DNA of 47,606 bases from Oscillospiraceae bacterium (GTDB lineage: Bacteria; Bacillota; Clostridia; Oscillospirales; Ruminococcaceae). Below, piece by piece: positions 24,340 to 32,206 of this stretch; the first letter of the stretch is position 1, and each line of letters begins with the position of its first letter. The stretch covers positions 1-47,606 of the forward strand of contig CAAGJI010000050.1 of assembly GCA_900770195.1 (NCBI GenBank), in the 5' to 3' direction. The notes beneath the pieces were generated by a model, which was given only the letters and a program-made list of their open reading frames with translations, was not told where the DNA came from and did no database searches. The position numbers were made by a program, and so were the translations under genes.

Positions 24340-24834
24340 ATGAAATTTGAAGGAAAAGTAATTAAATACGGCGACAACGTTGACACAGACGTTATAATTC
24401 CGGCACGTTATCTTAATACCATAGATAAAAAGGAACTTGCATCACATTGTATGGAAGACCTTGACACAACATTCACAAGCAGAGTGCAGGCAGGCGATAT
24501 AATGGTTGCAGGCTGGAATTTTGGCTGCGGAAGTTCAAGAGAACACGCTCCTATCGCAATAAAAGAAAGCGGAATTTCACTTGTTATAGCAAAAAGTTTT
24601 GCAAGAATTTTCTATCGCAACTCAATAAACATAGGTCTTGCAATTGTTGAATGCCCTGAAGCTGCTGAAGCAATTGAAGAAGGAAACATAGTTGAAGCAG
24701 ACCTTGACAATGGTATTTTATACAACAAAACAACAGGTAAACAGTACAAAACAGCACCATTCCCTGAATTTATTCAGACAATTATAACAAATGGCGGACT
24801 TATTGAGTCAATCAAAAACGGAAGCGTAAAATAA
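24340..24834 (+). CDS. leuD: 3-isopropylmalate dehydratase, small subunit
   Basis: 164 residues, matching the small LeuD that pairs with short LeuC. GDNVDTDVIIPARYL (about 11-25) and GWNFGCGSSREHAPIAIK (about 57-74) are the substrate-binding signatures. It completes the aconitase-like enzyme. AAGGAGG lies at the end of leuC, so the two are translated together. Confidence 0.97.
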   Translation: MKFEGKVIKYGDNVDTDVIIPARYLNTIDKKELASHCMEDLDTTFTSRVQAGDIMVAGWNFGCGSSREHAPIAIKESGISLVIAKSFARIFYRNSINIGLAIVECPEAAEAIEEGNIVEADLDNGILYNKTTGKQYKTAPFPEFIQTIITNGGLIESIKNGSVK

Positions 24835-24846
24835 CAGTATTTTATA

Positions 24847-24878
24847 ATTTTGCAAGGTATTTTAATGCCTTGCAAAAT
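24847..24878 (+). other. Intercistronic hairpin between leuD and leuB
   Basis: ATTTTGCAAGG (24847-24857) pairs perfectly with CCTTGCAAAAT (24868-24878). No T-run follows and the leuB ribosome-binding site comes soon after, so an RNA processing or stability element is more likely than a terminator. Confidence 0.6.
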
Positions 24879-24894
24879 CTGAAAGGAAATTAAA

Positions 24895-25965
24895 ATGGAA
24901 TTTAATATAGCTCTTTTAAGAGGCGATGGCATAGGTCCTGAAATAGTTGACAGTGCTGTTGAAGTTCTTGAAAAAATTGCAGATAAATACGGTCATAAAT
25001 TTAATTTTACAAAGTATCTTATCGGCGGTTCTGCAATTGACGCAACAGGTGAACCACTCCCAAAAGAAACAGTAGAAGGCTGTCTTGCAAGCGACAGTGT
25101 ACTTCTTGGTGCAGTAGGCGGTCCTAAGTGGGATAATCTCCCTGGTGACAAGCGTCCTGAAAAGGCACTTCTTGGAATACGTTCAGCACTCGGACTTTTC
25201 ACAAATCTTCGCCCTGCAAGACTTTATAATGCACTAAAAAAAGACAGTCCTCTTCGTGAAGACATCGTTGCAAAGGGTTTTGACCTTATGATTGTAAGAG
25301 AACTTACAGGCGGTATCTACTTTGGAAAAAGAGGCACATTCAACGGCGAAAACGGCGAAGAAGCATTCGATACAGAAAGCTACAGCCGTATGGAAATTGA
25401 AAGAATTGTAAAGGTTGCTTTTGAAACTGCACAGAAGAGAAATAAAAAACTCGTAAGCATTGATAAGGCAAACGTACTTGACACATCAAGATTATGGCGT
25501 AAAATAGTACATGAAATGTCTGCAAAATATCCTGACGTTGAATGCAGTGATATGCTTGTTGATAATGCAGCAATGCAGCTTGTTAAAAATCCTGCACAGT
25601 TTGACGTTGTTGTAACATCAAATATGTTTGGTGATATTCTTTCTGATGAAGCTTCACAGATAACAGGTTCAATAGGAATGCTTCCGTCTGCATCACTTGG
25701 CAGCACAACAAGAGGTATGTATGAACCAATTCACGGAAGTGCTCCTGACATTGCAGGAAAGAACATTTCAAATCCTATTGCAACAATTCTTTCAGCTGCA
25801 ATGATGCTCAGATATTCATTTGACCTTGCAAAAGAAGCAGATGATATTGAAGCAGCAGTTGACAAATTCCTTGAAGCAGGTTACAGAACAGCAGACATCG
25901 CAGGAAATGGCGAAGAAGCACTTGGCACAAAGGAATGTACAGCTAAGATACTCGAATTGCTCTAA
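24895..25965 (+). CDS. leuB: 3-isopropylmalate dehydrogenase
   Basis: 356 residues. GDGIGPEIV at about 10-18, LLGAVGGPKWD, the Arg-rich substrate region RPARLY and REL TGGIYFGKRG loop, and MFGDILSDEASQITGSIGMLPSAS (metal-binding Asp residues, about 243-266) are standard. GSAPDIAGKNISNP with HGSAPDIAG is the NAD-binding signature. It oxidises and decarboxylates 3-isopropylmalate to 2-oxoisocaproate, the last precursor of leucine. AAAGGAAA stands before the start. Confidence 0.97.
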   Translation: MEFNIALLRGDGIGPEIVDSAVEVLEKIADKYGHKFNFTKYLIGGSAIDATGEPLPKETVEGCLASDSVLLGAVGGPKWDNLPGDKRPEKALLGIRSALGLFTNLRPARLYNALKKDSPLREDIVAKGFDLMIVRELTGGIYFGKRGTFNGENGEEAFDTESYSRMEIERIVKVAFETAQKRNKKLVSIDKANVLDTSRLWRKIVHEMSAKYPDVECSDMLVDNAAMQLVKNPAQFDVVVTSNMFGDILSDEASQITGSIGMLPSASLGSTTRGMYEPIHGSAPDIAGKNISNPIATILSAAMMLRYSFDLAKEADDIEAAVDKFLEAGYRTADIAGNGEEALGTKECTAKILELL

Positions 25966-26012
25966 GAATGTTTTCGGCATTTTTAAAATGCTGAATTATT
26001 CTGATAATTATA

Positions 26013-26039
26013 TGTTCTGCTGATTATTTCAGCAGAACA
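26013..26039 (+). terminator. Hairpin ending the ilvD-leuCDB unit
   Basis: TGTTCTGCTGA (26013-26023) pairs perfectly with TCAGCAGAACA (26029-26039), loop TTATT. The following bases are T-rich but interrupted by A, so termination may be partial. Confidence 0.65.
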
Positions 26040-26065
26040 AATTTTAAATTTTGAGGTGTGCAGTT

Positions 26066-27265
26066 ATGAACAGACTTGAAGAAATAGGAATAGGTCTTGA
26101 TGCACTTGTTATTTTCAAAAATCTTAGAAATGATAAGGTTATTTCAGCACTTATAAGATTACTCGAAAATCCTGATGCAAAAATTTCTGAAAAAATAAAG
26201 ACGTACAGAAATTTTGTTTCTGAACTTTACGAAGAAAATGAAGATTTGACTGCATATATTCTTCAGAAAGTTTTTGAAGATGAAAATATATATATTAAAA
26301 AACGTGGTATGAATCTTACTTGCAGTGAAGAAATGCAGAGATGCGTTGTTGCAGAATTAAGATTGCTTCAGGATGCAGCATCTCTTACAGAAGAAGATAT
26401 TGCAGGGGAATTTCTTGATGAATACAGCGGTTATCTTCCAAAATGGCAGATTTCAAAAAGAGATTTTGTTACACAATATGCAGAAAGAACATCACGTGTT
26501 TCAAAGCATGGATACGGAATTTTTGCAAGATACCATATGTTTACGCTTGATGATAATGGTCAGGTTTCACCTGTTAAATATCCTGACCCTGTTTCAATTT
26601 CACAGCTTGTGGGATATGAAAATGAACGTCAGAAAGTAATTGACAATACAAAAGCACTGATAGAGGGAAAACCTGCTGCAAATGTATTACTCAGCGGTGC
26701 AGCTGGAACAGGTAAGTCAACAACTGTAAAAGCAGTTGCAAATGCTTTTCAGGCAGATGGTTTAAGAATAATTGAAATCAAAAAACAGCAGATTTACCTT
26801 ATTCCTAGACTTATGGACAGCCTTTGCACAAATCCTTTGAAGTTTATCATTTTCATTGATGATTTAACATTTACAGAGGAAGATGCAAATTTTGCATCAA
26901 TGAAAGCGATACTTGAAGGTTCTGTTTCAGCAAGAGCAAAGAACACTGTTATATATGCGACAAGTAACAGAAGACATATGGTAAAGGAAACCTTTTCTGC
27001 AAGGTCGGGCGATGAACTCCACAGAAATGATACAATACAGGAACAGATTTCACTTTCAGAACGTTTTGGTCTGCATATCACATATTCAGCACCGAATCAG
27101 CAGCTTTTCCTGCGTATAGTAACAGAACTTTGCAAGGCAGAGGGTATAGACATACCTGAAGAAGAACTTAAAGTAAAAGCAGAAAGTTACGCTTTAAGAA
27201 AAAGCGGAAGAAGTGCAAGGGCTGCAAGACAATTTGTTGATTTTCTTCATGCTCAGCAAAAATAA
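26066..27265 (+). CDS. DUF815 family AAA-type ATPase
   Basis: 399 residues from the ATG at 26066, chosen over 26051 because GAGGTG lies just upstream. The C-terminal two thirds match DUF815: a linker around LVGYENERQKVIDNT, Walker A GAAGTGKST (about 213-221), Walker B FIIFIDDLTF (about 258-267) and an arginine-bearing sensor region near TSNRRHMV. The N-terminal 150 residues are helical and acidic. The family is common but of unknown function. It lies between leuB and ilvA in the same direction, with no obvious metabolic link. Confidence 0.9.
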   Translation: MNRLEEIGIGLDALVIFKNLRNDKVISALIRLLENPDAKISEKIKTYRNFVSELYEENEDLTAYILQKVFEDENIYIKKRGMNLTCSEEMQRCVVAELRLLQDAASLTEEDIAGEFLDEYSGYLPKWQISKRDFVTQYAERTSRVSKHGYGIFARYHMFTLDDNGQVSPVKYPDPVSISQLVGYENERQKVIDNTKALIEGKPAANVLLSGAAGTGKSTTVKAVANAFQADGLRIIEIKKQQIYLIPRLMDSLCTNPLKFIIFIDDLTFTEEDANFASMKAILEGSVSARAKNTVIYATSNRRHMVKETFSARSGDELHRNDTIQEQISLSERFGLHITYSAPNQQLFLRIVTELCKAEGIDIPEEELKVKAESYALRKSGRSARAARQFVDFLHAQQK

Positions 27266-27285
27266 AAAGTGAAAGGAAAGTAGAA

Positions 27286-28485
27286 ATGTTATCACTTGAT
27301 CGTATATATCTGGCAAAACACGTTTTACAGGACGTTGTCAGAAAAACAGCATTGGTTCACGCACCAAAAATAAACAAAGAGGCAGAGATATATTTAAAGC
27401 CTGAAAATCTTCAGATAACAGGTTCTTTCAAGGTAAGAGGTGCATACTTTATGATGTCACAGCTTTCTGAGGAAGAAAAGAAAAAGGGTGTTATAGCTTG
27501 CAGTGCGGGAAATCATGCACAGGGTGTTGCACTTGCAGCCTCAAGAAACGGAATAGCTTCTCTTATCTGTTTGCCGGATGGTGCACCAATATCAAAAGTT
27601 GAAGCAACAAAGGGATATGGTGCGAAAGTATGCCTTGTTAAAGGTGTTTACGATGATGCATACAAAAAGGCTGTACAGCTTAAAGAAGAAAAAGGCTACA
27701 CATTTGTTCACCCGTTTGATAACGAAGATGTTATAGCAGGTCAGGGAACAATCGGGCTTGAAATACTTGAAGAAATGCGAGATGTTGATGCAATAATTGT
27801 TCCTGTCGGCGGTGGCGGACTTATTTCAGGTGTTGCATTTGCAGCAAAATCGCTTAATCCTAAAATAAAGGTTTATGGCGTTCAGGCAGCAGGTGCACCA
27901 AGTATGGTGAAGTCGCTTAAAGACGGCAAAATTGAATGCCTTGACAGCGTTTCAACAGTTGCAGACGGTATTGCGGTAAAAGAACCTGGAAAACATACAT
28001 TTGAATATTGTTCAAAATATGTTGATGAAATAGTTACTGTAACAGATGATGAAATATCAGCAGCAATACTTGCACTTATCGAACAGCACAAGATGATTTC
28101 AGAAGGTGCAGGTGCGGTTTCAGTTGCAGCAGCAATGTTCAATAAAGTTCCTGTAAAAGGCAAAAAAGTTGTATGTGTCGTTTCAGGCGGTAATATCGAT
28201 GTTACAATACTTTCAAAGGTAATAAAGAGAGGTCTTATAATGTCAGGACGTTCATGCGTTCTTAATATTGAACTTCTTGACAGACCAGGCGAACTTGTTG
28301 GAGTTTCAACAATAATAGCAAATCTTGGAGGAAATGTTACACAGGTACATCACGAACGTGCAGGAGAGGGTTCAGACATCAACGGATGCTATTTAAGAAT
28401 AGTTCTTGAAACAAGAGATGCAGAACATATTAACTCAATCGTGACAGCACTCAAAGAAGCTGGTTATCATATACTTGATAACTGA
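27286..28485 (+). CDS. ilvA: Threonine ammonia-lyase (threonine deaminase)
   Basis: 399 residues: a PLP fold-type II catalytic domain (about 1-315) with the Schiff-base Lys in TGSFKVRGA (about 45-53), SAGNHAQGVA and the PLP phosphate loop GGGGLISGVA; then one C-terminal ACT domain (about 325-399, CVLNIELLDRPGELVGVS). This is the shorter 400-residue type with one ACT domain. It deaminates threonine to 2-oxobutyrate, the entry to isoleucine. The neighbouring BCAA genes support a biosynthetic role, though a catabolic TdcB-like role cannot be excluded. ridA follows by 24 bp. Confidence 0.94.
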   Translation: MLSLDRIYLAKHVLQDVVRKTALVHAPKINKEAEIYLKPENLQITGSFKVRGAYFMMSQLSEEEKKKGVIACSAGNHAQGVALAASRNGIASLICLPDGAPISKVEATKGYGAKVCLVKGVYDDAYKKAVQLKEEKGYTFVHPFDNEDVIAGQGTIGLEILEEMRDVDAIIVPVGGGGLISGVAFAAKSLNPKIKVYGVQAAGAPSMVKSLKDGKIECLDSVSTVADGIAVKEPGKHTFEYCSKYVDEIVTVTDDEISAAILALIEQHKMISEGAGAVSVAAAMFNKVPVKGKKVVCVVSGGNIDVTILSKVIKRGLIMSGRSCVLNIELLDRPGELVGVSTIIANLGGNVTQVHHERAGEGSDINGCYLRIVLETRDAEHINSIVTALKEAGYHILDN

Positions 28486-28509
28486 TTTATAAATATGGAG
28501 GAAAATAAA

Positions 28510-28896
28510 ATGGCAGAAATAAAAAAAGTTCACACAACAAAAGCACCTGAAGCAATTGGTCCATATTCACAGGCAACGATTCTCAACGGAGTTGTTTACA
28601 CATCAGGACAGATAGCAATAAACCCTGCAACAGGCAATGTTGAATCAGACACAATCGAAGGACAGACAGAACAGATTTTCAAAAATCTCAGTGCAGTTCT
28701 TGAAGAAGCAGGCACATCACTCGACAACACAGTAAAAACTGTATGCTTCTTAGCAGACGTTGAGAGAGATTTTGGAGCATTTAACAAAGTATACGAGAAA
28801 TTTATCAAGAACAAGCCTGCAAGAAGTTGTGTTGGCGTTAAGGCACTCCCAAAGAATGTTCTTGCAGAAGTTGAAGTTATTGCAGCTATATATTAA
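28510..28896 (+). CDS. ridA: RidA family enamine/imine deaminase
   Basis: 128 residues from the ATG at 28510, which has GGAGG upstream; an earlier in-frame ATG at 28495 overlaps that site. Family motifs: APEAIGPYSQA at the start, VYTSGQI, and NKPARSCVGVKALPKNVLAEVEVIA, with the catalytic Arg. RidA hydrolyses reactive enamines such as the 2-aminocrotonate released by IlvA. Placement directly after ilvA in one operon fits this. Confidence 0.96.
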   Translation: MAEIKKVHTTKAPEAIGPYSQATILNGVVYTSGQIAINPATGNVESDTIEGQTEQIFKNLSAVLEEAGTSLDNTVKTVCFLADVERDFGAFNKVYEKFIKNKPARSCVGVKALPKNVLAEVEVIAAIY

Positions 28897-28912
28897 TTAA
28901 AAACATATATAA

Positions 28913-28947
28913 AACCCCCTCTGATATTTTCAGAGGGGGTTAATTTT
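28913..28947. terminator. Bidirectional terminator after ridA
   Basis: AACCCCCTCTG (28913-28923) pairs perfectly with CAGAGGGGGTT (28931-28941). T-rich sequence flanks it on both strands, so it can serve both ridA and the convergent membrane-protein gene. Confidence 0.9.
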
Positions 28948-28959
28948 ATATTAAAATAA

Positions 28960-30420
28960 TTATTTCAGAAGTGCACCGCATTCGCTGCAAAACAGGTTTC
29001 TGCTAAGGTTTGTTTTACCGCAATTAGGGCATACTCTTCCGTTTACAGGAATAGCTGCATTGGCTGTTATTTCAGGCATAACAATTTCCTTTTCAGGAGG
29101 TTCAGTCTGTGTCTGAGGTGCTGCTTCGTGTTTTCCTGAAACATTCTGTTTCTGCTGTTTGATTTCATTTACCTTGTCAGCAATATTATTTTTTATTTCA
29201 TTTTCCGCTTCATCAAATTCATTATTTTCAGGCGGAATAACTTCAAAAGATTCATCTGAAACTGTTTTATCAGCATTTTCATCAGGAACTTTTTTGTCAT
29301 CAATTTTAGAAATAAGCTCGTCTATTTCGCTGACAGGTTCAGAAGGTGTTTCAGAATTATCTTCTCTGTAGTCATCTTCTTTATAGTAGTCATCAGGATT
29401 TATTTCAACATTATTATTTGATGCATAAACCGTTTCAATTTCAGTTTCTTCCTGTCCAAGAACAGAGAAAACGCTGCCATCATTTTTGTTTTCTTTTCTG
29501 TAATTATATTTAACATCAGGTGATTCTTCAATATATGTTTTCTTATGGTGTATTGAAGTAAAAATACCTGCTGCAAGAACTGCAATACCAACAAGTCCTG
29601 AAATTACAGAAATCAAAGCACCTTTTGAAAATACTTTTGTGCCGTAATCCGAAAGATTAACAGCCTCTGTGAAAGAAGTTATTGCTTTTGGACTTGATGA
29701 ATAAATAAGCATAAAAACAGATGTCACAGCAGACGCTGCAAGCATTGTTATTCCAAAATTTCTTATTGCAGGATAATTTTTATTCTGAAGTCTTGAATAG
29801 TTCACAGCCCACGCAAACAAAATAATGCAAAGTATAACTATTGAAAGAATAAGCATTGCAAGGGAGCAGGCAAATTTAACAAATGAAATCATTTTTGATT
29901 CAGAAATACTTGTGTTGAAAGAATTAAGCGGTCCTTCAAGCGAAGAAATAAGTTCAGCGTGGTCGTCTGACAAAAATTTTATAGGTGATTTGCTGTAAAT
30001 TAAATCTTTGTTTTCATCAAGAAGATTTGCTATTTCTTCTGCGGTTATAGTTGGAAGTTTATAAGAACCTCCAAGAATATATTGCCTTAATTCGTCATAT
30101 TTTTCTGCTAAAAACTCACTTGCAGTTGATTTTTGCAAAAGATTATTTATATCTTCATCAGTCACAGAATCATCAAGAATATAATAATCGTTTATATACT
30201 TATCAAAAGGCATTTTTTCATCGGATACCTGAACTGTCAGTTTTGAATAATCTATATTTTTAATTGCATCATCAACACTGTTTTGTTTGACAGCTGCTCT
30301 CAATGTAAATTGACAAGCAAGTATAACAGTAAACAAAGCAGTTAAAATAATGCAGATAATGTTCAAAATTAGTGATTGTGATTTGATTTGTGGTTCTGTA
30401 AGAACTCTGCGTTTTTTCAT
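28960..30420 (-). CDS. Membrane protein with C-terminal zinc ribbon
   Basis: 486 residues. A membrane helix near the N-terminus (about 14-40) precedes an outer region of roughly 130 residues, then three more helices (about 183-210, 226-247 and 270-290). The rest is a disordered Glu/Asn/Asp/Pro-rich region, ending in a zinc ribbon with CPNCGK and CSECGALLK (two CxxC pairs, about 463-484). Such zinc ribbons at the end of membrane proteins are common in Firmicutes but their role is unknown. No family name is offered. AGGAGG precedes the start; it lies 26 bp after mtnN and is probably co-transcribed. Confidence 0.8.
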   Translation of the reverse strand: MKKRRVLTEPQIKSQSLILNIICIILTALFTVILACQFTLRAAVKQNSVDDAIKNIDYSKLTVQVSDEKMPFDKYINDYYILDDSVTDEDINNLLQKSTASEFLAEKYDELRQYILGGSYKLPTITAEEIANLLDENKDLIYSKSPIKFLSDDHAELISSLEGPLNSFNTSISESKMISFVKFACSLAMLILSIVILCIILFAWAVNYSRLQNKNYPAIRNFGITMLAASAVTSVFMLIYSSSPKAITSFTEAVNLSDYGTKVFSKGALISVISGLVGIAVLAAGIFTSIHHKKTYIEESPDVKYNYRKENKNDGSVFSVLGQEETEIETVYASNNNVEINPDDYYKEDDYREDNSETPSEPVSEIDELISKIDDKKVPDENADKTVSDESFEVIPPENNEFDEAENEIKNNIADKVNEIKQQKQNVSGKHEAAPQTQTEPPEKEIVMPEITANAAIPVNGRVCPNCGKTNLSRNLFCSECGALLK

Positions 30421-30446
30421 AAAGCAGCCTCCTTAATTGTAAACAC

Positions 30447-31124
30447 TTATATTTTATCTGCCATTTCAAGAACAATATTTGCTACTATTCCGGCAGCTTT
30501 CTTTTCAAAAATATCAAATGACATAGCACCTTCATCATCAGCGTTATCAGAAATACATCTTACGCTTACAAAAGGCATTTCATTCATATATGCACAATGT
30601 GCAATAGCGGATGTTTCCATATCAACAGCCATAGGTTCAAATTTATCTTTTATTGCATTTTTTGTGGCTGTATCTGTAATAAATTGTTCACCTGAAACAA
30701 TTTTGCCAACAAAGCTTTTAACGCCCTGATTTTTGCATGCAGATTCAGCAAGTTCAATAAGTGCCTTATCTGATGGAAATTCGCAGCAGTAAGGCGGATA
30801 GTCTCTAAGAAGATGAGGGTCAAGGTCATGAGGCATAACAAGGTCTGAAATTACAATATCGCAAACCTTAACATCTTTGTTCATACCTCCTGCAATACCT
30901 GTGTTTATTACTGCACAAGGTTTGAAATTATCTATCATAACCTGAGTACACAAAGCAGAATTAACTTTGGCAATTCCGCTGCACGCATAAACTATTCTTT
31001 TATCATTTTTTTCATATATATGGTATGTGAAGCGGGCAATTTCTTTCTCTTTTTTTTCAGGAAGTGCCTTTATAATATTTGCAAGTTCAGAAGGCATTGC
31101 TCCTATTATGCCGATTGTTTTCAT
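30447..31124 (-). CDS. mtnN: 5'-methylthioadenosine/S-adenosylhomocysteine nucleosidase
   Basis: 225 residues. Family motifs: IGIIGAMPSELANI at the start with the catalytic Glu, ACSGIAKVNSALCTQ, NTGIAGGM, the Met/Glu pair in AVDMETSAIAHCAY and RCISDNADD with the catalytic Asp. It cleaves adenine from MTA and SAH in the methyl cycle. AAGGAG precedes the start. The 137-bp gap upstream contains several hairpins with repeated CGGATTT. Confidence 0.95.
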   Translation of the reverse strand: MKTIGIIGAMPSELANIIKALPEKKEKEIARFTYHIYEKNDKRIVYACSGIAKVNSALCTQVMIDNFKPCAVINTGIAGGMNKDVKVCDIVISDLVMPHDLDPHLLRDYPPYCCEFPSDKALIELAESACKNQGVKSFVGKIVSGEQFITDTATKNAIKDKFEPMAVDMETSAIAHCAYMNEMPFVSVRCISDNADDEGAMSFDIFEKKAAGIVANIVLEMADKI

Positions 31125-31159
31125 TTTGTATACTCCTTTTTATTTAAAATAACAGCAGA

Positions 31160-31235
31160 CAATCTCCGAAGAAAATCCGAAAATCATCTGCCGCTGAAAT
31201 CCGTTTCAGAGTCAGTAAAATCCGTACTCTGTTAA
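31160..31235 (-). other. Hairpin-rich leader upstream of mtnN
   Basis: On the minus strand CTGAAA-CGGA-TTTCAG (31193-31208) is a perfect hairpin. CAGAGT and ACTCTG (about 31208-31232) enclose a loop also holding ACGGATTTT, and a third CGGATTTT occurs near 31168-31176 between GCAGA and TCTGC arms. No known riboswitch was recognised. Confidence 0.4.
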
Positions 31236-31261
31236 TATGTAGTGTTTTGTAACTTCAAAGA

Positions 31262-31840
31262 TTAAAGTTTAACGATAGTACCCTTTAAATCTCTTGAAGC
31301 AGAAATAGCATTTGATTCATCTGTATCAATATGCATAGCTCTTGCATAGTTTGAAGATACACGACAGACAACATCGCCGAGAATAGCTTTTCTTCCGTCT
31401 GTGTCGCACTTTACCCATACAACGTCCTTATCCTTAACGCCGAGTTCTTCAGCATCTTCAGGAGTGAGGTGGATATGTCTTTTTGCAACTATAACGCCTT
31501 CTGAAATTTCAATCTCACCGCAAGGTCCAACAATTTTACAAGCACCTGAACCTTCGAGGTCGCCTGATTCTCTTATAGGAGCAGCAATACCGATTGAACG
31601 GGCGTCTGTTGCAGATAATTCAACCTGTGTAGCTTTTCTGCAAGGTCCGAGAATTGATACATTTGCGAGTTCCTTTTTAGGTCCTACTATAGTAACTCTT
31701 TCTTCAGCTGCATACTGACCAGGCTGTGAAAGGTCTTTTTTCTTTGTAAGTGTGTGACCTGCACCGAAAAGTATTTCAAGATCTTTTTCTGTTACATGAA
31801 CGTGTCTTGCTGATGTTTCAATTATAAATTCCTTACTCAT
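31262..31840 (-). CDS. Phosphate propanoyltransferase / phosphotransacetylase, PduL type
   Basis: 192 residues from the ATG at 31840, supported by GGAGG nine bases upstream; a longer frame to 31885 lacks this. Two tandem PTAC domains each bear zinc-binding His: SARHVHVTEKD (about 10-20) and AKRHIHLTPEDA (about 120-131), with GPCRKATQVELSATDAR between. It interconverts acyl-CoA and acyl-phosphate. The N-terminus is short, without the amphipathic microcompartment-targeting helix, and no shell genes are nearby, so a housekeeping role in acetate formation is likely. Confidence 0.9.
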   Translation of the reverse strand: MSKEFIIETSARHVHVTEKDLEILFGAGHTLTKKKDLSQPGQYAAEERVTIVGPKKELANVSILGPCRKATQVELSATDARSIGIAAPIRESGDLEGSGACKIVGPCGEIEISEGVIVAKRHIHLTPEDAEELGVKDKDVVWVKCDTDGRKAILGDVVCRVSSNYARAMHIDTDESNAISASRDLKGTIVKL

Positions 31841-31902
31841 TTTACAGAGCCTCCATTTAATTTTTTCAGACAGTATAATATTCACTGTACCGTATCAAGT
31901 AT

Positions 31903-31931
31903 ATTTTACTACTTTTTGGAGAAAACGTCAA
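31903..31931 (-). promoter_or_regulatory. Sigma-A promoter of the pduL-type gene
   Basis: Minus-strand TTGACG (31926-31931) and TAAAAT (31903-31908) with a 17-bp spacer. Confidence 0.75.
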
Positions 31932-31999
31932 GTCTTTTTTTGAAAATGTAATAATTTTTTTGCAAAATCAGAAAACTTTGTGCCAAAAACAGGCGTTTT

Positions 32000-32083
32000 T
32001 TACATCTCTATAAGTTTTATTGCTATGTATGCTGCCAATATAAGTACTGAATCAAATATTATATATTTAATAAGTTTATTCAT
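32000..32083 (-). CDS. 27-residue hydrophobic peptide (candidate small membrane protein or toxin)
   Basis: An ATG with GGGGGAT four bases upstream, an excellent ribosome-binding site, opens a 27-codon frame: one hydrophobic helix (about 7-24, with FDSVLILAAYIAI) flanked by Lys residues at both ends. It sits alone in a 366-bp gap between the pduL-type gene and spoIIP. Size, single helix and isolation resemble type I toxin peptides or small regulatory membrane proteins, but there is no family match I can name. No clear promoter was found; the pduL-type promoter lies just downstream on the same strand. Confidence 0.5.
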   Translation of the reverse strand: MNKLIKYIIFDSVLILAAYIAIKLIEM

Positions 32084-32154
32084 TATTATCCCCCTTCATT
32101 TCTGATTTCTAATTCTTCTATGATTTTAATTTATGTTAAAGGTCGTATTTCTAT

Positions 32155-32182
32155 GCATATAATTTTATCAGAGGCATATAAT
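32155..32182 (+). promoter_or_regulatory. Candidate sporulation (sigma-E-like) promoter of spoIIP
   Basis: GCATATA (32155-32161), 13 bp, then CATATAAT (32175-32182) resembles the sigma-E pattern (-35 near GCATATT, -10 near CATACAAT). No sigma-A promoter of comparable quality is seen. SpoIIP is a mother-cell gene in Bacillus, which makes this plausible. Confidence 0.4.
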
Positions 32183-32206
32183 TATATTAAAAAGGAGATA
32201 TAAAAT

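Noticed and set aside
30388..30729. 113-codon plus-strand frame over mtnN
   Set aside because: Opposite strand of mtnN and the zinc-ribbon gene; no start signal and no recognisable domain.
31262..31840. A bacterial microcompartment locus around the PduL-type gene
   Set aside because: No shell proteins, no targeting helix and no diol or ethanolamine genes nearby.
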